From: Lutibacter sp.
Lineage (GTDB): Bacteria; Bacteroidota; Bacteroidia; Flavobacteriales; Flavobacteriaceae
Assembly: GCA_027449025.1 (NCBI GenBank)
Contig: DAIDMK010000008.1
Span: forward strand, 1-64,000
Reading direction: 5' to 3'
Length of the DNA stretch: 64,000 nucleotides
The notes beneath the pieces were generated by a model that did no database searches, was not told where the DNA came from, and saw only the letters and a program-made list of their open reading frames with translations. Shown piece by piece: positions 1-7,373 of this stretch. A program made the position numbers and the translations under genes. Numbering within the stretch: the first letter of the stretch is position 1; each line of letters opens with the position of its first letter.

Positions 1-416
1 GTTTATTCATTTTATTGTTTATCGGGGAATTGTTAATCTACTAAACTGTTGAATCACTTAGTTGTAAAATCACCCCCCCTTATTCCAAATTAATCGACTA
101 TCATTTTTCTAATAATGTAAACTTTTTTTTTAATCATCTCACTAACTATTTGTTAATTGACCCTTTGAAAAATTGGCTAATTGTTATCTATACATATATT
201 AATACGCAACGCTTTCTAAATATTTACATCTATATTAATAAGTCATAAATAATTTAATAAGTGATTGCCATTTTTTAATTATTCTTAACAAACTAATAGG
301 ACTTCTTCTGATAAAACAGAGAAATCTTAACATATTTTAAGACTTTAACACATAAAAGTTTGGTTTATTAACAAATTATTAAGATTTTTGACCTAATTAA
401 TTCAAATAATTATATA
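1..416. other. AT-rich leader upstream of the SusC gene
   Basis: This stretch contains no credible reading frame. It is very AT-rich with homopolymeric T and A runs, and it ends directly at the ATG of the SusC-like gene, so it should hold the promoter and 5' leader of the susC-susD operon. I searched for the Bacteroidota -7 element TAnnTTTG in the last 120 bases and found no clean match, so the start of transcription is not placed. No regulator gene is visible on this side. Confidence 0.5.
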
Positions 417-3400
417 ATGAAAACAAAGTTAAATGGTTTTTTAACGCTTTTGTTAGCGTTGATGGTGCAAATATCCTTTGCCCAAGAAAAAACTGTTACA
501 GGTAAGGTTTCCGACGCAAGCGGACCGCTACCTGGTGTAACAGTTATTATTAAAGGTACCAAAACGGGTACTCAAACTGATTTTGACGGAAATTATTCCA
601 TTAAAGCCGCCACAGGATCTGTGTTGCAATTTAGCTTTATTGGTATGAAAACTGTTGATCAAACGATAGGCGCATCAAACAGCATCAATATTGTAATGCA
701 AGAAGATGCTGAAAGCTTAGAAGAAGTTGTTGTGACTGCTTTGGGAATTTCCAGAGAGAAAAAGTCGCTGGGATATGCTTCTCAATCGGTTGACGGCGAA
801 GATGTTAATGCAGTTAAATCTGGAAACGTTGCTAATGCCTTATCAGGTAAAGTAGCTGGGGTTCAGATTAAAAGAAACACCAACATGGGTGGTTCTACCA
901 ACGTAGTAATTCGTGGTAACACTTCATTAACAGGAGATAACCAAGCGTTATTTGTGGTAGATGGTGTTCCAATGAGCAACGCCAACCTTAATACTAGTAG
1001 TCAAAAACAAGCTGGTGCTGGTTATGACTATGGTAACTTTGCTTCCGATATCAACTCTGATGATGTTGAATCTGTTAACGTCTTAAAAGGTGCTGCTGCA
1101 ACTGCGCTTTACGGCTCAAGAGCTGCAAACGGCGCAATTATTATCACCACTAAAAAAGGTACTAAAAACAACAAAGTTGATATTACTATTAACTCTGGTA
1201 TTACTGTAGGTACTATTGACAAAGATACTTTTGTGAAATATCAAACAAAATACGGTTCTGGTTACGGAGCTTATTATGGTTCAACAGGATATTTTGATGA
1301 AGGAGATGTTGATGGTGACGGTATTGATGATTTAATTGTTCCGTTAACAGAAGATGCTTCTTTTGGAGGTGCATTTGATCCAAACTTAAATGTATACCAC
1401 TGGAATGCTTTAGATCCTGATTCTCCTTACTATTTGCAAAAACGACCTTGGGTTGCTGCTAAAAATATGCCAGATACATTCTTTGAAACTGCTGTTACCT
1501 ATAATAACAACATTTCTATGGCTGGTAGTACTGATACAGGAACTTACCGTTTTTCTTATACCAATTTTCTTCAAAATGGTATTATGCCTAATAGTGAGTT
1601 AAGAAGAAATTCATTCTCTTTAAACGCCTCTTCTAAATTAAACGATAAATTAACTGTTAATGCTAGTGCTAACTATGTTAAATCGGATGCAACAGGTCGT
1701 AATGAAACAGGATATAGCGATAACATTTTAACTTCATTCAGACAATGGTTCCAAACCAACGTTGACATAAAAGAATTAGAAGATATCTATTTCAAAACTA
1801 GAAGAAACGTAACATGGAATCCATCTTCTTATGATAATCCAGCGCCTATCTATTGGGATAACCCATACTGGGTAAGATATGAAAACTATGAAACAGATAG
1901 CAGAAATCGTTTCTTTGGTAACATGGGATTAAATTACAAATTAACCGACTGGTTAAATGTTGATGGTAAAGTTTCTGTTGATACTTACTCTTATATACAA
2001 GAAGAAAGAACTAACAACGGAAGTAATCCTACAGCTAAATACACTCGTTATAATGTAGATTATACTGAGTTAAACTATGATTTGATGTTGAATTTCAACA
2101 AAGATTTAACCGAAAAAATTAACCTTAATGGAGTAATTGGTACCAATATAAGAAGGACTGATCAAAATTCTATCTATGCAGCTACCAATGGTGGTTTAAT
2201 CGTAGATCGTTTGTTTTCTATCTCTAACTCTGTTGGCATACCATCTGCACCAACTGAAAGCAATCAATCAATCGGTGTTGACGGTGTTTATGGTTTGGTC
2301 TCTTTTGGATATGACAGAACATTCTATGTGGACGTAACTGCCAGACAAGATCATTCTTCAACTTTACCTTCTGATAATAGTAAATATTTCTATCCATCAG
2401 TTGCAACCAGTATTATCTTCTCAGAATTAATTGATGCACCTTGGTTGTCATTTGGTAAAGCACGTGTAAATTACGCTGAAGTAGGAGCAAGTGCCGGTTT
2501 TGCACAATTGTCAGACGTATTAACTAAGCCGGATCCATTTGGTTCTACTTCAATTTACTCAGTAAATGGAACTAAGAGAAATCCAGATTTAAAACCAGAA
2601 TCTACTACAAGTATAGAAGCTGGGTTGGAAATGTTCGTGTTGAACAGAAGATTAGGACTTGATTTTTCTTGGTACAAAACCAACACAGTTGATCAAATTA
2701 TGCCAGTTTCTATTTCAACAGCTACAGGTTATAACTCTAAATATGTTAATGCTGGTGAGATTCAAAATAAAGGTGTTGAAGTATCTTTAACAGGTACTCC
2801 AATTAAAACAGAAGACTTCCGCTGGGATATAAACGTTAACTGGTCTAAAAATGAGAGTGAAGTAATTTCTTTATTTGATGAAGTAAAAAACTTACCATTA
2901 GGGTCTTTCCAAGGAGGTATTACAATTAATGCAACTATTGGACAACCATACGGTACAATCCAAGGTACTGACTTTGTATATACCAATGGACAACGTACTA
3001 TCACAACCTCAGGTTACTACGCTAAAACAGCAACCACTAACAATGTTATTGGTAACATGAATCCTGAATGGAATGGTGGTATTAACAACAGATTCTCTTA
3101 TAAAAACTTTAACTTAAGTTTCTTAATTGATATTCAACACGGTGGAGATATTTTCTCTCTAGATACGTGGTACGGTTATGCAACAGGTTTGTATGATAAT
3201 AGTGTTGGTTTAAATGACCGAGGTGTAGAAATGCGTGAAACATTAGCCAATGGCGGTGGTGTTTTATTTCAAGGTGTTCAAGCAGATGGAACTCCTAACA
3301 CAGTCTATGGTCGTGGGGATTACTATGCTAATGGATCAGGATATGCAAGAGCTCCAAATGCTTTACATATCTACGATGCATCTTATGTAAAATTAAGAGA

Positions 3401-3620
3401 AGTTAATGTCTCTTATACCCTACCTTCAAAAGTATTGGAAAATAGTTTTATTAGCGGATTACAGTTCAGTGTAATAGGTTCTAATCTTTGGATTATCTCT
3501 AAAAACATTCCTTACTCTGATCCAGAAGCAGGTTTAAGCTCTGGAAATTTACAAGGCTACCAAGCTGGTGTTATGCCTTCAACACGTGACATAGGATTTA
3601 ATGTAAAAATGCAATTTTAA
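417..3620 (+). CDS. SusC/RagA-family TonB-dependent outer-membrane receptor
   Basis: A 1067-residue outer-membrane importer that, with its SusD partner, takes up a large ligand (glycan, peptide or similar) using TonB energy. Residues 1-22 form a signal peptide ending at SFAQ. Residues about 25-105 are the carboxypeptidase-D-like regulatory domain (TVTGKVSD, PLPGVTV, TDFDGNYSI). A plug domain follows (about 115-225, with VVIRGNTSL, LFVVDGVP and ALYGSRAANGAIIITTKKG), then a long beta-barrel ending in an aromatic-terminated strand (FNVKMQF). The length is normal for SusC. The SusD gene starts 12 bases downstream. No glycosidase, sulfatase or regulator lies beside the pair, so the substrate cannot be named. 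Confidence 0.96.
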   Translation: MKTKLNGFLTLLLALMVQISFAQEKTVTGKVSDASGPLPGVTVIIKGTKTGTQTDFDGNYSIKAATGSVLQFSFIGMKTVDQTIGASNSINIVMQEDAESLEEVVVTALGISREKKSLGYASQSVDGEDVNAVKSGNVANALSGKVAGVQIKRNTNMGGSTNVVIRGNTSLTGDNQALFVVDGVPMSNANLNTSSQKQAGAGYDYGNFASDINSDDVESVNVLKGAAATALYGSRAANGAIIITTKKGTKNNKVDITINSGITVGTIDKDTFVKYQTKYGSGYGAYYGSTGYFDEGDVDGDGIDDLIVPLTEDASFGGAFDPNLNVYHWNALDPDSPYYLQKRPWVAAKNMPDTFFETAVTYNNNISMAGSTDTGTYRFSYTNFLQNGIMPNSELRRNSFSLNASSKLNDKLTVNASANYVKSDATGRNETGYSDNILTSFRQWFQTNVDIKELEDIYFKTRRNVTWNPSSYDNPAPIYWDNPYWVRYENYETDSRNRFFGNMGLNYKLTDWLNVDGKVSVDTYSYIQEERTNNGSNPTAKYTRYNVDYTELNYDLMLNFNKDLTEKINLNGVIGTNIRRTDQNSIYAATNGGLIVDRLFSISNSVGIPSAPTESNQSIGVDGVYGLVSFGYDRTFYVDVTARQDHSSTLPSDNSKYFYPSVATSIIFSELIDAPWLSFGKARVNYAEVGASAGFAQLSDVLTKPDPFGSTSIYSVNGTKRNPDLKPESTTSIEAGLEMFVLNRRLGLDFSWYKTNTVDQIMPVSISTATGYNSKYVNAGEIQNKGVEVSLTGTPIKTEDFRWDINVNWSKNESEVISLFDEVKNLPLGSFQGGITINATIGQPYGTIQGTDFVYTNGQRTITTSGYYAKTATTNNVIGNMNPEWNGGINNRFSYKNFNLSFLIDIQHGGDIFSLDTWYGYATGLYDNSVGLNDRGVEMRETLANGGGVLFQGVQADGTPNTVYGRGDYYANGSGYARAPNALHIYDASYVKLREVNVSYTLPSKVLENSFISGLQFSVIGSNLWIISKNIPYSDPEAGLSSGNLQGYQAGVMPSTRDIGFNVKMQF

Positions 3621-3632
3621 TAATAGTACATT

Positions 3633-5075
3633 ATGAAAAAAATATCAATTATATTATTAACTCTTTTATTAGCTTTCTCTTGTTCAGATGACATTGAGAA
3701 CCTAAATAAAGATACGAAGAACGCCACAGTGGCGGCCGGTGAAACCTTTTTTACAGGTGCACAAAAGAATGTGGTCGACAGAATGGCGAGCATCAACGTT
3801 AACACAAACGTTTGGAGGCAATTTGTTCAGCAAATTACCTCAACCACTTATAATGATGAAGCTAACTATAACATTTCAGGAAGAAAAATACCAGATGGCC
3901 TTTGGGGAGGTATTTATAGAGATGTTTTAAAAGATTTAGATGAAGCTGCCACCATAATTACTGCAACTCCTCCTATTGGAACTGCAGGGGCAACTGCACA
4001 AAAAAATCAATTGGCTATTATTGAAGTAATGAATGTGTATGCTTATTCTATATTGGTGGAAACCTTTGGAGATGTTCCTTACACAGAAGCTTTAGATTTT
4101 ACCAATGTGCTTCCAAAATATGATGATGGTAAAACAGTTTATGTTGACTTAATTGCACGATTATCAGCTGCTATAACTAAAATGGATGCCTCTGGTGACA
4201 GTTTTGGTGATGCCGACTTATTTTATGGTGGAGACGTTGCAAGTTGGAAAAAATTTGCAAACTCACTTAAATTAAGAATGGGGCTTGTAATTATAGATGC
4301 AGATCCTACTTTAGGAGCATCAACTGTGCAAGCAGCGGCTCCGGGAGCATTTACTTCTAATGCTGACAATGCGGTTTTAAACTACTTAAATTCTCCACCA
4401 AATACTAACCCAATGTGGGTAGATTTAGTGCAAAGCGGTCGTTTGGATTTCATTGTTGCCGAGCCTTTTGTAGATAAATTAAATGCTTTGTCTGATCCAA
4501 GACGTACTGTATATTTTGATGACAATATTTCAACTGGGTATATAGGTGCAGTTTATGGGCTTAATAGCAGTTATGCCAGTTATTCTCATATAGGACCAAT
4601 GTTCTATGAACCTACTTTACCACACGTTTTATTAGACTACGCTAATGTTGAATTCATGTTGGCAGAGGCTGCAGAGCGTTCTGTAGTGGGTACACCTGCT
4701 TTGGCTGCTGCTCATTACACTGCTGCAATTACAGCTTCTTTTGATTATTATGGAGTTTCTGGAGTTGCTACTTATTTAGCGCAACCTTCTGTAGCTTACG
4801 CTACTGCAACTGGTACTTGGAAACAAAAAATTGGTACTCAAAAGTGGATAGCTTTATACAACCAAGGATTTAACGCTTGGACTGAGTTCAGAAGATTGGA
4901 TTTTCCAGCCTTGGTAGCTCCTTCAACTGCAGATGCTGCAGCTGATGGTGTAGTGCCAAGAAGATTTACTTATCCAATTGGAGAACAAACATTGAATGGT
5001 GATAATTACACTTCTGCTGCAACTGCTGTAGGTGGTGATAAAATGGCCACAAAATTATTCTGGGATAAATTCTAA
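3633..5075 (+). CDS. SusD/RagB-family nutrient-binding lipoprotein
   Basis: A 480-residue surface lipoprotein expected to cap the SusC-like barrel and capture substrate. A short hydrophobic signal ends in the lipobox LAFSC, with acidic SDD after the cysteine as usual for surface export in this phylum. The N-terminal helical part carries WRQFVQQ and the family-typical AIIEVMNVYAYSILVETFGDVPYTEAL; the C-terminal part has FMLAEAAERS and the usual closing segment WIALYNQGFNAWTEFRRLDFP. It resembles the SusD-like 2 subgroup. It is clearly co-transcribed with susC and is followed by a strong hairpin terminator. Confidence 0.95.
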   Translation: MKKISIILLTLLLAFSCSDDIENLNKDTKNATVAAGETFFTGAQKNVVDRMASINVNTNVWRQFVQQITSTTYNDEANYNISGRKIPDGLWGGIYRDVLKDLDEAATIITATPPIGTAGATAQKNQLAIIEVMNVYAYSILVETFGDVPYTEALDFTNVLPKYDDGKTVYVDLIARLSAAITKMDASGDSFGDADLFYGGDVASWKKFANSLKLRMGLVIIDADPTLGASTVQAAAPGAFTSNADNAVLNYLNSPPNTNPMWVDLVQSGRLDFIVAEPFVDKLNALSDPRRTVYFDDNISTGYIGAVYGLNSSYASYSHIGPMFYEPTLPHVLLDYANVEFMLAEAAERSVVGTPALAAAHYTAAITASFDYYGVSGVATYLAQPSVAYATATGTWKQKIGTQKWIALYNQGFNAWTEFRRLDFPALVAPSTADAAADGVVPRRFTYPIGEQTLNGDNYTSAATAVGGDKMATKLFWDKF

Positions 5076-5100
5076 TTAGAATCAACCATTTTAAAGTTAA

Positions 5101-5129
5101 AAGGCCCTCTTCACAGAGGGTCTTTTTTA
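5101..5129 (+). terminator. Intrinsic terminator of susC-susD
   Basis: An inverted repeat CCCTCT-tcac-AGAGGG is followed by TCTTTTTTAT, 25 bases after the susD stop codon. It is a classical hairpin plus T-tract. Confidence 0.85.
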
Positions 5130-5280
5130 TTCACACCCACTATTACTACAACAAAACATTTCTAGTACAATTCCTTATGGAGACCGTGAATGACATGGGC
5201 AATTCCAGAAGTTGATGGATGCCAATTCCAATATGGTTCAAAATCCAAAATACTCATAACATAAGTATTTTAAATATAAA

Positions 5281-5308
5281 ACCACCTCAACTGAGGTAGT
5301 TTTTTTAT
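5281..5308 (+). terminator. Second hairpin terminator before rlmB
   Basis: A perfect ACCTCA-AC-TGAGGT hairpin is followed by a run of seven T. It lies about 150 bases after the susD terminator and just upstream of the rlmB promoter. It may be a back-up terminator, or it may end a small separate transcript lying between the two hairpins. Confidence 0.75.
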
Positions 5309-5322
5309 TCCTACAATATCCC

Positions 5323-5330
5323 TACATTTG
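5323..5330 (+). promoter_or_regulatory. -7 element of rlmB, almost touching the start codon
   Basis: TACATTTG matches the Bacteroidota -7 consensus TAnnTTTG and ends only four bases before the rlmB ATG. If used, transcription would begin at or next to the start codon, giving a leaderless or near-leaderless mRNA. Confidence 0.55.
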
Positions 5331-5334
5331 CACC

Positions 5335-6081
5335 ATGGAAAACGAGTCTTCAAAAATATTTGGTATCAGGGCGGTTATAGAAGCCATAAATTCAGGGAAA
5401 ACCATTAGCAAAGTATATTTGCAAAAGGACTTAAGCGGTCACTTATTCTCAGAGTTAAACAGTCTTATAAAACAACATAAAATTGCCACAAGCCATGTTC
5501 CTGTTGAAAAATTAAACCGTATTTCAAAAAACGGAAATCACCAAGGCGTAGCTGCACAAATATCACCTATTGAATTTGAGGATTTAGAAGAATTAATTAC
5601 CTCTGCTTTTGAAAAAACCACCACGCCCCTGTTTTTGTTGCTAGACCAAATTTCTGATGTTCGTAATTTTGGCGCCATTATTAGAACAGCAGAATGTGCT
5701 GGGGTACAAGGAATTGTGATTCAAAAACAGGGGAATGCGCCAATAAGTGCAGATACCATAAAAACCTCGGCGGGTGCAGCATTTAAAATGCCTATATGCA
5801 AAGTTGACCATATTAAAGATGCCATTTTCCAATTTCAGGCAGCAGATATTCAACTTGTTGCTGCCACCGAAAAAACAGATGCTTTAATTTATGACATAGA
5901 TTTAACGCTGCCTACAGCCATTATTATGGGATCGGAAGATAGAGGCATCAACCCTTCAATATTAAAAATTGTAACCCACAAAGCAAAATTACCGATGCTA
6001 GGAGAAATTGACTCGCTTAATGTTTCTGTGGCCTGCGGTGCTTTTTTATATGAAGCTATAAGGCAGAGGCTGGTAAAATAG
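5335..6081 (+). CDS. rlmB: 23S rRNA 2'-O-ribose methyltransferase, RlmB/TrmH (SPOUT) family
   Basis: A 248-residue SPOUT methyltransferase predicted to methylate guanosine 2251 (E. coli numbering) of 23S rRNA using S-adenosylmethionine. The N-terminal substrate-binding domain (KIFGIRAVIEAI) spans about 1-80. The trefoil-knot catalytic domain shows the three SPOUT motifs: LLDQISDVRNFGAIIRTAE with the catalytic asparagine-arginine region, IIMGSEDRGI, and LNVSVACGAFLYEAIRQR at the C-terminus. Length and motifs are normal for RlmB. Assignment among RlmB, TrmH and related paralogues rests on overall resemblance. Confidence 0.9.
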   Translation: MENESSKIFGIRAVIEAINSGKTISKVYLQKDLSGHLFSELNSLIKQHKIATSHVPVEKLNRISKNGNHQGVAAQISPIEFEDLEELITSAFEKTTTPLFLLLDQISDVRNFGAIIRTAECAGVQGIVIQKQGNAPISADTIKTSAGAAFKMPICKVDHIKDAIFQFQAADIQLVAATEKTDALIYDIDLTLPTAIIMGSEDRGINPSILKIVTHKAKLPMLGEIDSLNVSVACGAFLYEAIRQRLVK

Positions 6082-6123
6082 TAGTTGGTTTCGTGTTCCA
6101 GGTTTTAAATAACCATTTTGAAC

Positions 6124-6209
6124 GGACAAGTCACGACTTGTCCCTATTTTTTGACCGGACAAGTCGCGACTTGTCCCTATTTTTTGACCGGACAAGTCGC
6201 GACTTGTCC
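6124..6209. repeat. Three tandem copies of a 20-bp REP-like palindrome
   Basis: The palindrome GGACAAGTCGCGACTTGTCC occurs at 6124-6143 (one central base differs, TCACGA), 6157-6176 and 6190-6209, with an exact 33-base period. The spacers are CTATTTTTTGACC. A related palindrome is at 19062-19079. Each copy can form a stem with no loop beyond the central CG. This is a dispersed intergenic repeat, not a CRISPR: the spacers are identical. Confidence 0.85.
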
Positions 6210-6224
6210 CTACTTTTAATATTA

Positions 6225-6250
6225 ATTCCCCCTTCGGGGGTTAGGGGGCT
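6225..6250. repeat. CCCCC-TTCG-GGGGG hairpin repeat, copy A
   Basis: AATTCCCCCTTCGGGGG followed by TTAGGGGGCT makes a G/C hairpin with a second G-run. It abuts the stop codon of the small helical protein gene. Related copies are at 7326-7353, 34994-35019 and 54346-54371, always at gene ends, so it may act as a terminator or mRNA 3' stabiliser. Confidence 0.75.
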
Positions 6251-6649
6251 TTACAACAACGACTTAACGTAATGTTTATGAATTTTCCTTAAATGCCTAA
6301 GTTCTTTTCTCAACAGTCTTACAAAATCCTTTCCCTGAATTTTAGTGCCCTCAAGCTGTAAACAATTTTGATACAAACCATCGATAAAATACCGAAGTGA
6401 TTTTGCATATTTTAGCTTTAAATATGGATTTTCCTGACATTCGGTTTCTACAATTTTAGGAACCAACCCAAAAGCATTCATCACTAAATTATCAGCATAT
6501 TTATCTATTTTATTTACAGACAAATACATAGACAACATCGCCTTGTCATTGGTTATATACGAAGCAATGCGTCGCGCCAACTTAAAAATATCTAGCGATT
6601 TTTGGTAAATCACTAACTGATTTAGATGTTGTTCATCAGGATTATACAT
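6251..6649 (-). CDS. Small all-helical protein, possibly four-helix-bundle (S23/Avd-like) family
   Basis: A 132-residue protein predicted to be almost wholly helical, with no signal peptide. The opening HLNQLVIYQKSLDIFKLARRIA and the later segment KYAKSLRYFIDGLYQNCLQLE resemble the amphipathic helices of the four-helix-bundle family that includes 23S rRNA intervening-sequence proteins and diversity-generating-retroelement Avd proteins. The C-terminus is strongly basic (RKELRHLRKIHKHYVK), which would fit nucleic-acid binding. No reverse transcriptase or variable repeat is nearby, so a retroelement role is not supported. The family assignment is tentative and the function unknown. Confidence 0.55.
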   Translation of the reverse strand: MYNPDEQHLNQLVIYQKSLDIFKLARRIASYITNDKAMLSMYLSVNKIDKYADNLVMNAFGLVPKIVETECQENPYLKLKYAKSLRYFIDGLYQNCLQLEGTKIQGKDFVRLLRKELRHLRKIHKHYVKSLL

Positions 6650-6769
6650 TGGTTATTGTAATTAACATACAAATTTACCTCAGAAAATAATATATTCTAT
6701 TTAATATTTAAAGTGGTTATGTTAATATAGATTAAAATTTAATATTTTTATAAACTAAAACTTTAAATA

Positions 6770-7219
6770 ATGAATTTAGATGCTATTAACTGGAAAATCT
6801 TAGATTGTTTACAGCATAATGCCAGGCAATCGAACACTGAAATTGCACGCAAAGTTGGCATTACATCACCAGCTGTTGCAGAACGCATTCATAAAATGGA
6901 AGACATTGGTATTATTGAAGGCTACCATGCAAAAGCAAGCTATATAGAAACCGGAAATCAGCTAAAAGCCATTATCACCATGCGTGCTTTTATGGGTAGA
7001 TTAAAACCTTTTATTGAAAAAATTAAAGACTTTAATGAGGTGATTAATTGTTACAGAATCACAGGAAACGAAAATATTGTGATGGAAGTTGTCCTAAAAA
7101 ACCAACAACATTTGGGGAAATTTATAGACGAATTAATTACCTACGGAGAAACCACCACTCACATTGTATTGTCGAATGTTATTGAAAACAATCCCATCGT
7201 AAAATCGGCACACCTATGA
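6770..7219 (+). CDS. Lrp/AsnC-family transcriptional regulator
   Basis: A 149-residue feast/famine regulator. Residues 1-60 are the winged helix-turn-helix (LDAINWKILDCLQHNARQ, then NTEIARKVGITSPAVAERIHKME as the recognition region). Residues about 65-145 form the RAM/AsnC effector domain (LKAIITMRAF, FNEVINCYRITGNENIVMEVVLKN). The sensed amino acid cannot be read from sequence. It stands alone, divergent from the small helical protein gene with 120 bases between them, where autoregulation would be expected. Length is normal. Confidence 0.93.
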   Translation: MNLDAINWKILDCLQHNARQSNTEIARKVGITSPAVAERIHKMEDIGIIEGYHAKASYIETGNQLKAIITMRAFMGRLKPFIEKIKDFNEVINCYRITGNENIVMEVVLKNQQHLGKFIDELITYGETTTHIVLSNVIENNPIVKSAHL

Positions 7220-7325
7220 TGAAAATGTTATAGGTCGAAGTTCGAAGACCAGAGACCGAAGACCTTTGATAATTTTCTCCATCTAATTCTAACGTAAAAA
7301 TTTTTAATATTTAACTTTTAATATA

Positions 7326-7353
7326 AATCCCCCCTATGGGGGTTAAAAGGCTC
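7326..7353. repeat. CCCCC-TATG-GGGGG hairpin repeat, copy B
   Basis: AATCCCCCCTATGGGGG followed by TTAAAAGGCT has the same architecture as copy A, with a degenerate tail (CTCTTCGGAGGCT) forming another small hairpin. It lies between the convergent ends of the Lrp gene and recQ. Upstream, at 7229-7262, short degenerate GAAGACC/GAAGTTC units occur. Confidence 0.65.
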
Positions 7354-7373
7354 TTCGGAGGCTAGATGGCAAT

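Noticed and set aside
417-5075. A complete polysaccharide utilisation locus
   Set aside because: Only susC and susD are present. No glycoside hydrolase, lyase, sulfatase, anti-sigma factor or hybrid regulator is adjacent, so a glycan substrate cannot be claimed.
6124-6209. Possible miniature CRISPR array
   Set aside because: The repeat units are self-complementary palindromes and the spacers are identical, not unique. No cas gene is present in the window.
6251-6649. Accessory protein of a diversity-generating retroelement
   Set aside because: No reverse transcriptase, template repeat or variable repeat is found nearby; only a loose resemblance of helices remains.
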